A stretch of DNA of 64,000 nt from Methanolobus mangrovi (GCF_031312535.1 NZ_CP133594.1:1240001-1304000); one strand, 5' to 3'; counted from the stretch's first letter, positions 1-8,793 are shown. Translations and numbers: made by a program. Notes: a model not told the origin generated them from the letters alone.

Positions 1-888
1 TATAAAAATACCTGTTACGATAGCAAACAAAATTGTATATGCCAGATAGATACTGAATTGTCTTTTACCCAGGACAATTTTTACAGCACCAAGATTCGTT
101 ATTTTTGTTGCAGGCCCGGTAATCATAAATGCTGCAGCGGCACCCAGACTCATACCATGTCGTAACCATTCCAGCAGTAAAGGAATGGTGCCTCCACCAC
201 ATACGTATAAGGGAACACCTATGGTTGCTGCCAATAACACGCCAAATCCTTGCTGGTTTCCGAAAAGGCCGGCAAATGCATCAGGAGATATATAGCGTTG
301 AAACATTGCTGAAAGCACGATACCAAGAAGAAAATACTTACCAGTTGCCTTGATATTTCTCCATACATTCTTTAACAGGCGCATTAGCATATTAGGGTCG
401 GTATCCCTGCTTTCCGGCAATACAAGCGTTGAAAAATTAAAGAATCCCCTGTCCCGGAAAAATAACCTGACGCAGAGACCGGCCAGGATTCCACAAATAA
501 TAGCTAAAACTAAACGTATGGAAAAAACGGTTGTGCCAAGAGCAGCGCTGTAAATGAGCAGTTGTGGATTCAGTAAAATAGAGCTCATCATAAACGCAGC
601 AAGCCAGTCATCCCTCATTCCTTTTTCTGAGAATGAAGCTGCGATAGGGATGGTTCCATACATGCAAAGGGGAGAGGCGATTCCCAGCAAGCTTGCTGGA
701 ATCACCCCGAATATTCCAAGACGCTTGTTCTGTATGGAAACAAACAGCCTGTGGATCTTCTCTTTGCCAAATACGGAAATTACTGAGCCCAGGAATATGC
801 CAAAGACCCAGTATATAGCGATCTGATTGAACAGAACACTGGAATAATACCAGAGATATATGAACTCTCTCTGAAGTATATCAAGCAT
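1..888 (-). CDS. YraQ/UPF0718-type permease, C-terminus outside window
   Basis: The frame is open from an ATG at 888 to the window edge (296 codons), so the 3' end is missing. The protein starts MLDILQREF and has several long hydrophobic segments with the family signatures GIASPLCMYGTIPIAAS (about residues 70-85), SSILLNPQ and VPLYVCGGGTIPLL. These fit the DUF318/ArsP_1 permease family, polytopic membrane proteins linked in some members to export of metalloid or organo-arsenical compounds. The substrate here is unknown. The ATG overlaps the last 8 bases of the upstream DUF362 gene (ATGCTTGA), so the two are probably translationally coupled and share the TetR-type control upstream. Confidence 0.88.
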   Translation of the reverse strand, partial: MLDILQREFIYLWYYSSVLFNQIAIYWVFGIFLGSVISVFGKEKIHRLFVSIQNKRLGIFGVIPASLLGIASPLCMYGTIPIAASFSEKGMRDDWLAAFMMSSILLNPQLLIYSAALGTTVFSIRLVLAIICGILAGLCVRLFFRDRGFFNFSTLVLPESRDTDPNMLMRLLKNVWRNIKATGKYFLLGIVLSAMFQRYISPDAFAGLFGNQQGFGVLLAATIGVPLYVCGGGTIPLLLEWLRHGMSLGAAAAFMITGPATKITNLGAVKIVLGKRQFSIYLAYTILFAIVTGIFI

Positions 889-1933
889 CCAGATTCACCA
901 ATTCATATTCCTGACTGCCCAGACCTAGCCCGGCACCATAATCAAGGATATGTGTAGCATTTCTTGATTCCATGCGCTCGATAAGATCCTGTCCTTCAGG
1001 AGCTGCATAGATCTGATCAACACTTGCCTGATCTAATGCAATTGGGTCTAAAGAAGCCATAATTCCAATGTCAGCCATTGTTGGCTCAGAGGGACTGGAG
1101 TCACAATCACAATCCACAGATAATCTGTTCAGAACATTGATGTAGACCACATTGTCCCCTACTTCATTCATAAAAGCTCCATTTGCCTCTGCCATAGATT
1201 CTAAGAAATCATCCTGTTCCGCTAAATTTCCCCATAAACCACTAACTTCTTTACTCACTCCTGCTGTATGGACATACGATTTTCCATTAGCAGATGAAAT
1301 ACCAATTGCTACATTCTTCAGAGCACCGCCAAAGCCTCCCATAGCATGACCTTTAAAGTGGGAAAGAATAATCCATGAATCATAATTTTCAAAATGGGAA
1401 CCTACAATAAACTCATCAAGATGTTCTCCAACCGTAACAGGAAGAGATATCTCACCTTCTTCATCCATTATATCTGTTGGAGCTATCGCAGCAAAACCAT
1501 GATCGATCATAACCTGTTTGTGCATTAATGTTTCAGCGCGGCCGCCACCATAAGCAGTATTACATTCGACGATGGTACCATTAACTGACTGTACGAGATC
1601 TTTGATCAGATCGGGCTTAAGATAATTGTCACCGCCCGGCTCACCGGTACTGATCTTTACCGCTACATTTCCAGTAAGGTCACGGCCCATTGCATCGTAC
1701 ACTGCCATTAAACCTTCCGGACTTATGTCAGTGGCCATATAGACTTTAGGAATTTCAGTAATTGTGTTGTCTGGAACAGTTGTCTCCTGAGAATCTTCAT
1801 AGAGATTGTTGCTATCGACTTCGAGTGTTTTAGAATCAATTCCTGATGTGCTGTCAGCCGTGATACATCCTGCAATTAAGGAAAACATCAGGATCGAAAC
1901 CAGCAAAATAGTAACATGCTTTTTCATTTTCAT
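881..1933 (-). CDS. DUF362-domain lipoprotein
   Basis: I place the start at the ATG at 1933 (or the one at 1927), behind GGAGAGG; an in-frame GTG at 2023 lies inside a palindromic operator and would add 30 residues before the signal peptide. The protein begins MKMKKHVTILL and has the lipobox SLIAGC, so it is probably lipidated and exported. From about residue 60 onward it matches DUF362: NVAVKISTGEPGG, the SHFKGHAMGGFGGALKN block, and a C-terminal GIMASLDPIALDQASVD. DUF362 proteins often accompany ferredoxin domains, but no Fe-S cysteine cluster is present. The function is unknown. It overlaps the downstream permease gene and lies just downstream of tetR. Confidence 0.82.
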   Translation of the reverse strand: MKMKKHVTILLVSILMFSLIAGCITADSTSGIDSKTLEVDSNNLYEDSQETTVPDNTITEIPKVYMATDISPEGLMAVYDAMGRDLTGNVAVKISTGEPGGDNYLKPDLIKDLVQSVNGTIVECNTAYGGGRAETLMHKQVMIDHGFAAIAPTDIMDEEGEISLPVTVGEHLDEFIVGSHFENYDSWIILSHFKGHAMGGFGGALKNVAIGISSANGKSYVHTAGVSKEVSGLWGNLAEQDDFLESMAEANGAFMNEVGDNVVYINVLNRLSVDCDCDSSPSEPTMADIGIMASLDPIALDQASVDQIYAAPEGQDLIERMESRNATHILDYGAGLGLGSQEYELVNLDA

Positions 1934-2003
1934 TTCCTCTCCATTTTCGGTATATGATAATTTGCTACTTTTATTGTGAAAGTGGGTGTGGATTTTAAGT
2001 TCG

Positions 2004-2023
2004 GTGAGTGACCGGTCACTCAC
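2004..2023. promoter_or_regulatory. Candidate TetR-type operator, perfect 20-bp palindrome
   Basis: GTGAGTGACCGGTCACTCAC reads the same on both strands. It lies between the tetR stop (2043) and the DUF362 start (1933), where a promoter for the DUF362-permease pair is expected. The core TGACCGGTCA resembles known TetR/AcrR-family sites. Binding is inferred from position and symmetry. Confidence 0.75.
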
Positions 2024-2042
2024 TTATGTGGCGAAAAAAATA

Positions 2043-2618
2043 TTATTTTTTAGCCAGCCCTTTCCAGACAACCTGAAATCCATTTTCTATAGCTTTACTT
2101 CGATCCTGTGGTTCTGAATAAAGAATATAGTCAACTATTGTCCTGCTTGACTGATAGAACATTGAAGTTATCATTTCTGGCGGGTAGTCCCCAAGCTCTC
2201 CATTTGCTAATCCTTCTGTCACAAGATCATGGAAGAAAACATACTCTTCCATAACTACTTCACGAGTATGGCTTGTAATATAAGGAGATGAACAGAACTG
2301 TCCGACAAAAAGGAATTTATCCTGATTCTCTGTCCCCCATTCGACCAGATTATGCCACATTTTCCTTAACTTTTCTTCGTAATTTTTTTGTGTCTGGACA
2401 TCTTTTCCCATTTTCCGGCTTAATTCTTCTTTTACCTCGAAATACAGACCATTGATGAGATCCTCTTTTGTAGGGAAATAATTGAATAAAGTGCCTGTGG
2501 CTACACCTGCCTCTTTTGAGATCTGGGCAGTGGATGTGCCATGGAAACCCCTTTCAGTAAAGAGCTTCAGGGCAGCTTCTAAAAGGGCAGCTTTTTTGTC
2601 TTCTATCTGTTTTTTCAT
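2043..2618 (-). CDS. TetR/AcrR family transcriptional regulator
   Basis: This 191-residue protein has a typical TetR N-terminal helix-turn-helix (about residues 8-54: AALKLFTERGFHGTSTAQIS, then GTLFNYFPTKEDLI) and a divergent helical ligand-binding domain. The start ATG follows TAGGGAAAATTT. It is the first gene of a minus-strand set tetR-DUF362-permease. Palindromes lie on both sides (2004-2023 and 2635-2648), suggesting that it represses both itself and the two genes behind it. The inducer is unknown; the permease family makes a toxic metalloid or small organic compound a reasonable guess. Confidence 0.92.
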   Translation of the reverse strand: MKKQIEDKKAALLEAALKLFTERGFHGTSTAQISKEAGVATGTLFNYFPTKEDLINGLYFEVKEELSRKMGKDVQTQKNYEEKLRKMWHNLVEWGTENQDKFLFVGQFCSSPYITSHTREVVMEEYVFFHDLVTEGLANGELGDYPPEMITSMFYQSSRTIVDYILYSEPQDRSKAIENGFQVVWKGLAKK

Positions 2619-2634
2619 AAATTTTCCCTATTGT

Positions 2635-2648
2635 TGACTAGTTAGTCA
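2635..2648. promoter_or_regulatory. Inverted repeat upstream of tetR
   Basis: TGACTA-GT-TAGTCA lies 17 bases upstream of the tetR start codon. It shares the TGAC/GTCA arms with the 20-bp palindrome at 2004-2023, so it may be an autoregulatory site. The match is shorter, so this is less certain. Confidence 0.45.
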
Positions 2649-2783
2649 TTTTTAATTTGAATTGACATTATACATATAAATACTTATGGTATATTTTACA
2701 GACCCACCACAAATAAAAGATTACACCAGGATGAACTCACAATGAATAGAAAACTATAATATGGATAGAATATTGTACCAACT

Positions 2784-2996
2784 ATGGAAGGACCGCTTGG
2801 GAAAATTTATAGAATGCCATCTGCCATATTACTGGTAATAGGCATGGCTTTGAGTGCTTTCCTTTTCTATAGCCTCATGAAGGCAGCAGAAAACGGAAAC
2901 TTGTTGATGGTAATACTGCTTGCAGTAGCAATATCAATTGTAGCTTTTGTGGTGAGCAAAGCAATTAAATTTGAGAAAATGAAAGAATTTAGATGA
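2784..2996 (+). CDS. Small two-helix membrane protein, unknown function
   Basis: This 70-residue frame has two clear hydrophobic helices (about residues 13-33 and 40-58) and a basic C-terminal end (KAIKFEKMKEFR). No family is recognised. There is no convincing ribosome-binding site before the ATG at 2784; an internal ATG at residue 11 is an alternative start. It stands alone between divergently placed tetR and convergent DUF2111. The membrane pattern supports a real gene, but it could be spurious. Confidence 0.5.
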   Translation: MEGPLGKIYRMPSAILLVIGMALSAFLFYSLMKAAENGNLLMVILLAVAISIVAFVVSKAIKFEKMKEFR

Positions 2997-3014
2997 TTAA
3001 TGAGATTAATAAAA

Positions 3015-3434
3015 TCATTTCATTTTTCTTCTTGATTCTTCCACTTCATCAATAACACCAGGATACTCCCTGAACATCACCAGGATATCAAGGGCTGCAA
3101 CAAGGTCAACAACACCTATCGCACCAATAACTTCCCCACTGGGTGCCCTTATAGGAGCGACCACAACTGACTTACCCTTATAAACACCGTCCTTTGGCAC
3201 TGCCCTGATACTTATGTTCGTCCTGAGGACCTCTTCAAGTATTGGACCCGAGTATTCCTTATCAATAATCATTCCTCTTTCCATCCGAATCCCTTTACAG
3301 TTGAGACTGCGAATGGTTGTCGGAATCCCAAGAAGAGTGTGTATTGCAATTGCTATTGGTTCCAGATCATCAGCCGTGGAATCTGAGCATATCTTCAGGC
3401 AAAATGCACCATTGAATTCTTCATCGCATATCAT
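3015..3434 (-). CDS. DUF2111 family protein
   Basis: This 139-residue soluble protein matches the methanogen family DUF2111, with the conserved stretches TADDLEPIAIAIHTLLGIP and NCKGIRMERG (about residues 20-55) and VVVAPI...GEVIGAIGVVDL near residue 90-110. The latter part resembles the core of a small GAF/PAS-like sensor domain, but no biochemical role is known to me. It lies 37 bases downstream of the thioredoxin reductase gene on the same strand, so it may be the last gene of that transcript. Confidence 0.8.
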   Translation of the reverse strand: MICDEEFNGAFCLKICSDSTADDLEPIAIAIHTLLGIPTTIRSLNCKGIRMERGMIIDKEYSGPILEEVLRTNISIRAVPKDGVYKGKSVVVAPIRAPSGEVIGAIGVVDLVAALDILVMFREYPGVIDEVEESRRKMK

Positions 3435-3471
3435 TTTTGATTCACCTTCTTAAATAGAATGGAAAGGAATT

Positions 3472-4386
3472 CTATTTATCGAATTTAAGAGATGTTATGT
3501 ATTCATGAGCAGATATAGCGGCTACTGCACCATCAGAAACCGCTGTGACTACCTGCCACATGGAAGTTCTCCGACAATCGCCTGCTGCAAATATCCCGTT
3601 TACAGAACTTTCCATACGATCATCGGTCACAATGAATCCTACATCGGTCTTATCAACATCCACCATTGCAGTGTTGGGGTTAATGCCCACATAGATGAAG
3701 ATACCATCAATACCCATCTCTGTCAGTTCATTGGTCTTAACATTCCTGAGAACTACCTTCTCAACAAATTCATCACCCTTGATCTCCTGCACAACAGTGT
3801 CCCAGATAAAGCTGATATTCTCCGTCTCAAAAGCCCTTTTCTGAATAAGGGAACATGCTCTTAGCTCATCACGTCTGTGCACCACATAGACCTTACTAGC
3901 TATACCTGACAGGACAAGAGCATCCGTTATCGCAGACTCACCACCGCCTACGACAATAACCTCCTGATCCGCATAGAACGGACCATCACATGTAGCACAA
4001 TAGGAAACTCCTTTTGTCAGTAGTTTATCCTCGCCCGGAACTCCCAGACGTTTTGGATTTGCACCGGTAGCAACTATCACTGCAAGGGCTTCAAGCTCAC
4101 TGTCATCTGTCACGATAACTTTCCTGTCGTCTTTATCCCGAACAGTTAGTACATTAGCACTCTGTATCTTCACGCCAGTGTGTTCTGCATGCTCCTTGAA
4201 CTTCTCCATGAGTTCCATTCCGGAGATCGATGGAAAACCCGGATAGTTCTCAACCCTTTCTGCAGTGGCTATCTGACCGTGGATCACATTCTTTTCGAGC
4301 ACGAGAGTGTCAAGACCATAACGTACTGCATATATACCTGCAGTTAGCCCTGCAGGACCTCCCCCTATTATGATAAGATCATGCAT
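3472..4386 (-). CDS. trxB: Thioredoxin-disulfide reductase
   Basis: FAD/NAD(P)-dependent flavoprotein that reduces thioredoxin. The N-terminal FAD motif DLIIIGGGPAG begins at residue 3, the redox-active pair is in CATCDG near residue 134, the second dinucleotide-binding motif is VVVGGGESA, and the C-terminal FAD segment is GIFAAGDCR. Length is normal. I chose the ATG at 4386 over a TTG at 4395 because family members start immediately before the FAD motif. The upstream thioredoxin-like gene ends 5 bases before this start, so the two form an electron-transfer pair. In methanogens these systems reduce oxidised thiols and activate enzymes; the electron donor cannot be read from the sequence. Confidence 0.95.
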   Translation of the reverse strand: MHDLIIIGGGPAGLTAGIYAVRYGLDTLVLEKNVIHGQIATAERVENYPGFPSISGMELMEKFKEHAEHTGVKIQSANVLTVRDKDDRKVIVTDDSELEALAVIVATGANPKRLGVPGEDKLLTKGVSYCATCDGPFYADQEVIVVGGGESAITDALVLSGIASKVYVVHRRDELRACSLIQKRAFETENISFIWDTVVQEIKGDEFVEKVVLRNVKTNELTEMGIDGIFIYVGINPNTAMVDVDKTDVGFIVTDDRMESSVNGIFAAGDCRRTSMWQVVTAVSDGAVAAISAHEYITSLKFDK

Positions 4387-4391
4387 AGTGA

Positions 4392-4640
4392 TCAACTATC
4401 ATTACAAACATTGCTTGTCTGAGATTTGTCAGGAACTCCCACAAAGGCAATCTTGTCATCAATGATCGTTGTAGGTATTGAACGGATCTTAAACTTTTTT
4501 GCAAGCTCTTTTCCTTCAGGAGTGTCCAGTTCTACTTCCTCGTACTCAAAATCGCACTGTTCTTTTAAGTCTCGCCACATTTTCTTTGCAGTCGGACAAA
4601 AGTGACACCATTCAGAATGAACTAAAGTAACCTTTACCAT
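4392..4640 (-). CDS. Thioredoxin/glutaredoxin-like redox protein
   Basis: A small (82-residue) thioredoxin-fold protein. The active site is WCHFC near residue 12-16, followed by a typical cis-proline loop SIPTTII about residue 56-62. It is shorter than classical thioredoxin and resembles the glutaredoxin-like thioredoxins of methanogens. The ATG at 4640 follows AGGAG; a GTG at 4652 directly abuts that site and is unlikely. The adjacent trxB gene is the obvious reductase. The C-terminus (SQTSNVCNDS) carries an extra cysteine. Confidence 0.9.
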   Translation of the reverse strand: MVKVTLVHSEWCHFCPTAKKMWRDLKEQCDFEYEEVELDTPEGKELAKKFKIRSIPTTIIDDKIAFVGVPDKSQTSNVCNDS

Positions 4641-5014
4641 ATTATTCCACACTCCTTTTTATTGGTCAATATTCTATTAGCTAGTAGAGTATATCAAATT
4701 AATGACTGTAAAAAGTTAGTTATCGCCGTTAACAGGTTCAATTGACATATCATCTTTTGAAAATGGAACATCTTTCCGTTTGTTGAAGAATCTATAGAAG
4801 AGTTAGATCATTGTATTTGTATGGATCTCTTAAAGTATACTGTATCAGATAAATTGGTGAGTCCATGTCTTGATTGAACCATTCGTTTGCATCACTCTTG
4901 CAAATATTAAGGTATTAAATAATTATTTTAGAGTTTATATTACAATTATGACAAAATATATCATTTTGTTACAAATGATAGATAATGTATATACATTTAC
5001 AGATAGTGATGCAG
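4641..5014. other. Gene-free AT-rich spacer
   Basis: No plausible coding frame is seen. It should contain the promoter of the thioredoxin pair (minus strand, near 4680-4700) and lies upstream of the surface-protein promoter. A palindromic GTATATAC is present near 4987. Confidence 0.6.
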
Positions 5015-5026
5015 TAAATATAAAAG
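5015..5026 (+). promoter_or_regulatory. TATA box of the surface-protein gene
   Basis: TAAATATAAAAG fits an archaeal TATA element. Transcription would start near 5045-5050, just before the first of a series of hairpins, which supports this choice over other AT-rich runs nearby. Confidence 0.5.
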
Positions 5027-5044
5027 CAATGCAGTCATAAATTA

Positions 5045-5295
5045 ACAGTGTGAACACTGGGGAGTGTTCAGTAGCATATCTAGTGAATATGCAGGAGTGA
5101 TGTATATACAGATTTGGCAGAAGTATTTAGCCAAATGATAATGTCAACAGAGCGTTAGCTTTGTTAGAATATGATCTTTGGTGTTATATTTGACCGATTA
5201 TTATCGGCATCGATACAGAATACCAAATATGTAATACGGATACCTCCAGAAAAACCTCAAACTTAAATTGTAAAAAATTAGATGGTGGTAGAGTA
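5045..5295 (+). promoter_or_regulatory. Long structured 5' leader of the surface-protein gene
   Basis: About 250 bases between the predicted transcription start and the ATG contain consecutive inverted repeats: GAACACT/AGTGTTC (5052-5069, GGGG loop), GCATAT/ATATGC (5074-5092), ATTTGGC/GCCAAAT (5112-5136), AACAGAGC/GCTTTGTT (5146-5165, one G-U) and CCGAT/ATCGG (5194-5207) nested inside TTTGGTG/TACCAAA (5177-5227). Such packing is unlikely to be random and suggests an mRNA-stabilising or regulatory leader. A GGTGG ribosome site precedes the ATG. Confidence 0.6.
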
Positions 5296-8200
5296 ATGAT
5301 AAAATCAACATGTTTGTTCGCAGTGATATTGATGATATTGTTGTCAATTCCTGCTGCAACTGCAATCACCGTGGACGGAGCCAAGTCCGTGGGAGAATGG
5401 GATGAAGATTGGGCATTCGGCCAGTATAATGCCTCAACATACAATTCAAACGGACCATTTGGAGACAGAATGGTGGTCAGACAGGGAACTTATGCAGCAG
5501 ATACCGGACTATGGTATGATACTGATCCTAAAAATGATGCAGGTCCTAGTTTTAGTGATGGAATGGCCGTTAATGGAGATGCTTCAACGAACAATTCAAG
5601 CGGTCTTGACCTTGCAAGGTTCTACGGACATTATGACCCAATAGAGGACAAGCTTTACGGTATGGCGGAAGTTTATGGTATCCCCGGAGACAGTGATGGA
5701 GATGGCGATACAGGAACTATAACCCCTCCAGACGCGAACGGAACTGCAGGTCCAGTTGGATTTGGTCTTTCTGGCGCGGAAGTCTTTAGTATATATGTAT
5801 CCCAGGATTCTAATCCTGCAAATTATACAATTATCAGTGTAACTAACAACGACTGGTCAGTTAGTTCAACTGTTGGACTAACGTATGGAGAGATAGATGC
5901 CAGACTTACAAGCGATGCATTCAATGTAGCAGATCCGAACGAACTGCCAAAATCTGTCTATGAGATCAGCATTGCAAACTTCAGTCAGCACTACGATCTG
6001 AGCCCAGGAAATATTCTGGCTGTTCAGGTAGGTGCAGGTAATAACCTGGATGGACCTGGTGAAGATAGCGCAACTGTATTTATAGAGATTCCAACTCCTG
6101 CCATTGATATAGAGAAGGCGACCAATGGAGAGGACGCAGATAGTCCGACAGGACCTTACATCATCGTTGGAGATCTGGTGACATGGACATACAATGTGAC
6201 AAACACAGGTAACGTCCCACTTGTCAACGTCAACGTGACCGATGATATGGAAGGATACATAGGAACCATTGCGTACCTTGGTGTGGGCGAATCCAATACA
6301 AGCCTGTTTGCTACAGGAACTGCAGCTGCAGGACAGTATGCAAACAATGCAACTGCAACAGGATACTATGGTCCTATAGAAGTTTCTGATACGGATCCAA
6401 GCCACTACTTCGGTGCCGCTCCAGCAATTGACATAGAGAAGGCAACCAATGGAGAGGATGCAGATAGTCCGACAGGACCTTACATCATCGTTGGAGATCT
6501 GGTGACATGGACATACAACGTGACTAACATTGGTAACGTTCCACTTGTCAACGTCAACGTGACCGATGATATGGAAGGATACATAGGAACAATTGCATAC
6601 CTCGGAGTGGGTGAATCCAACACAAGTCTGTTCGCTACAGGAACGGCAGCTGCAGGACAGTATGCAAACAATGCAACTGCTGAAGCTGTATATGATGGTC
6701 AGCCTGTAAATGATACAGATCCAAGCCACTACTTCGGTGCTGCTCCAGCAATTGACATAGAGAAGGCAACCAATGGAGAGGATGCAGATAGTCCAACAGG
6801 TCCTACTATCCCTGTGGGAGATCTGGTGACATGGACATACAACGTGACTAACATTGGTAACGTTCCACTTGTCAACGTCAACGTGACCGATGATATGGAA
6901 GGATACATAGGAACAATTGCATACCTCGGAGTGGGTGAATCCAACACAAGTCTGTTCGCTACAGGAACGGCAGCTGCAGGACAGTATGCAAACAATGCAA
7001 CTGCTGAAGCTGTATATGATGGTCAGTCTGTGAACGACACGGACCCAAGCCACTACTTCGGTGCTGCTCCAGCAATTGACATAGAGAAGGCAACCAATGG
7101 AGAGGATGCAGATAGTCCAACAGGTCCTACTATCCCTGTGGGAGATCTGGTGACATGGACATACAACGTGACTAACATTGGTAACGTTCCACTTGTCAAC
7201 GTCAACGTGACCGATGATATGGAAGGATACATAGGAACAATTGCATACCTCGGAGTGGGTGAATCCAACACAAGTCTGTTCGCTACAGGAACGGCAGCTG
7301 CAGGACAGTATGCAAACAATGCAACTGCTGAAGCTGTATATGATGGTCAGTCTGTGAACGACACGGACCCAAGCCACTACTTCGGTGCTGCTCCAGCAAT
7401 TGACATAGAGAAGGCAACCAATGGAGAGGATGCAGATAGTCCAACAGGTCCTACTATCCCTGTGGGAGATCTGGTGACATGGACATACAACGTGACTAAC
7501 ATTGGTAACGTTCCACTTGTCAACGTCAACGTGACCGATGATATGGAAGGATACATAGGAACAATTGCATACCTCGGAGTGGGTGAATCCAACACAAGTC
7601 TGTTCGCTACAGGAACGGCAGCTGCAGGACAGTATGCAAACAATGCAACTGCTGAAGCTGTATATGATGGTCAACCTGTAAATGATACAGATCCAAGCCA
7701 CTACTTCGGTGCTGCTCCAGCAATTGACATAGAGAAGGCAACCAATGGAGAGGATGCAGATAGTCCAACAGGTCCTGCTATCCCTGTGGGAGATCTGGTG
7801 ACATGGACATACAACGTGACTAACATTGGTAACGTTCCACTTGTCAACGTCAACGTGACCGATGATATGGAAGGATTCATCGGAACAATTGCATACCTTG
7901 GTGTGGGCGAATCCAATACAAGCCTGTTTGCTACAGGAAATGCAGCTGCAGGACAGTATGCGAACAATGCAACTGCTGAAGCTGTATATGATGGTCAGCC
8001 AGTAAATGATACGGATCCAAGCCACTACTTCGGTGCTGCTCCAGCAATTGACATAGAGAAGGCAACCAATGGAGAAGATGCAGATAGTCCGACAGGTCCT
8101 GCTATCCCTGTTGGAGATCTGGTGACATGGACATACAACGTGACCAACATTGGTAACGTTCCACTTGTCAACGTCAACGTGACCGATGATATGGAAGGAT

Positions 8201-8793
8201 TCATCGGAACAATTGCATACCTTGGTGTGGGCGAATCCAATACAAGCCTGTTTGCTACAGGAAATGCAGCTGCAGGACAGTATGCGAACAATGCAACTGC
8301 TGAAGCTGTATATGATGGTCAGTCTGTGAACGACACGGACCCAAGCCACTACATCGGTACAGAAGCACCTGGTGTCGGTACTCCAGGTTACTGGAAGAAC
8401 CATCCTGATGCATGGCCAGTCGAAGAGATAGAGATTGGTAACGTCACCTACAATGTAAGTGAAGCAATTGCAATCATGGAGGAACCCACAGCTAAAGACA
8501 AGACGTACAATATGTTCGAACAGCTCGTGGCAGCTAAGTTGAACGTCCTTGTAGGCAACCCATACGGTTCATGTGTAATAGAAAGTGAAGAAAATGGACT
8601 TCCTTTTGGAGTCGATTTCATTGCTGAAGCAGATGAATGGATGGAAATGTATGGTCCTGCAGGTTCTGGAGTCGAAGCAAAGAGTGACGCATGGAAGTAT
8701 ATGACAGACGGAATCCACTCAGGAAGTGATCTTCTCGACTGGCTTGACGCCTACAACAACGGATACTTCTCGTGTGCTCCTCACAGGGACTGA
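5296..8793 (+). CDS. Secreted surface protein with seven tandem beta-sandwich repeats
   Basis: The 1165-residue protein has an N-terminal signal peptide (about 1-23, ending PAATA), a unique N-terminal domain (about 24-265), seven almost identical 108-residue repeats (270-1025) and a C-terminal domain (about 1030-1165) that starts with GTPGYWKNHP, a motif found in several archaeal and bacterial surface proteins. Each repeat has the form IDIEKATNG...GDLVTWTYNVTN.GNVPL...VNVTDD..., which resembles the DUF11/CARDB-like beta-sandwich modules of extracellular proteins and carries many N-glycosylation sequons. No C-terminal membrane anchor or sorting motif is visible, so attachment to the cell is unclear. 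It is preceded by its own promoter and structured leader and followed by a terminator, so it is probably monocistronic. A role in the cell envelope or adhesion is inferred. Confidence 0.88.
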   Translation: MIKSTCLFAVILMILLSIPAATAITVDGAKSVGEWDEDWAFGQYNASTYNSNGPFGDRMVVRQGTYAADTGLWYDTDPKNDAGPSFSDGMAVNGDASTNNSSGLDLARFYGHYDPIEDKLYGMAEVYGIPGDSDGDGDTGTITPPDANGTAGPVGFGLSGAEVFSIYVSQDSNPANYTIISVTNNDWSVSSTVGLTYGEIDARLTSDAFNVADPNELPKSVYEISIANFSQHYDLSPGNILAVQVGAGNNLDGPGEDSATVFIEIPTPAIDIEKATNGEDADSPTGPYIIVGDLVTWTYNVTNTGNVPLVNVNVTDDMEGYIGTIAYLGVGESNTSLFATGTAAAGQYANNATATGYYGPIEVSDTDPSHYFGAAPAIDIEKATNGEDADSPTGPYIIVGDLVTWTYNVTNIGNVPLVNVNVTDDMEGYIGTIAYLGVGESNTSLFATGTAAAGQYANNATAEAVYDGQPVNDTDPSHYFGAAPAIDIEKATNGEDADSPTGPTIPVGDLVTWTYNVTNIGNVPLVNVNVTDDMEGYIGTIAYLGVGESNTSLFATGTAAAGQYANNATAEAVYDGQSVNDTDPSHYFGAAPAIDIEKATNGEDADSPTGPTIPVGDLVTWTYNVTNIGNVPLVNVNVTDDMEGYIGTIAYLGVGESNTSLFATGTAAAGQYANNATAEAVYDGQSVNDTDPSHYFGAAPAIDIEKATNGEDADSPTGPTIPVGDLVTWTYNVTNIGNVPLVNVNVTDDMEGYIGTIAYLGVGESNTSLFATGTAAAGQYANNATAEAVYDGQPVNDTDPSHYFGAAPAIDIEKATNGEDADSPTGPAIPVGDLVTWTYNVTNIGNVPLVNVNVTDDMEGFIGTIAYLGVGESNTSLFATGNAAAGQYANNATAEAVYDGQPVNDTDPSHYFGAAPAIDIEKATNGEDADSPTGPAIPVGDLVTWTYNVTNIGNVPLVNVNVTDDMEGFIGTIAYLGVGESNTSLFATGNAAAGQYANNATAEAVYDGQSVNDTDPSHYIGTEAPGVGTPGYWKNHPDAWPVEEIEIGNVTYNVSEAIAIMEEPTAKDKTYNMFEQLVAAKLNVLVGNPYGSCVIESEENGLPFGVDFIAEADEWMEMYGPAGSGVEAKSDAWKYMTDGIHSGSDLLDWLDAYNNGYFSCAPHRD
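6103..8370 (+). repeat. Seven tandem 324-bp repeats within the surface-protein gene
   Basis: Units begin at 6103, 6427, 6751, 7075, 7399, 7723 and 8047, exactly 324 bases apart. Units 3, 4 and 5 are nearly identical in DNA. Sequence variants are shared in a patchwork: units 1, 6 and 7 share one version of the GVGESNTSL segment and units 2-5 another, while two versions of the linker (QPVNDTD in 2, 5, 6; QSVNDTD in 3, 4, 7) are distributed differently. This points to recent duplication and recombination between units. Confidence 0.97.

Noticed and set aside
129-826. Three short plus-strand frames in the first 830 bases.
   Set aside because: The minus strand codes for an uninterrupted YraQ-type permease here; the plus-strand frames are shadows.
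5878-8403. An 841-codon open frame on the minus strand opposite the surface-protein repeats.
   Set aside because: It is produced by the repeated codon pattern of the opposite strand: Cys/Ser/Ile-rich, repeats with the same 108-residue period, no ribosome site and no domain. The plus-strand protein has a signal peptide and known-type domains.
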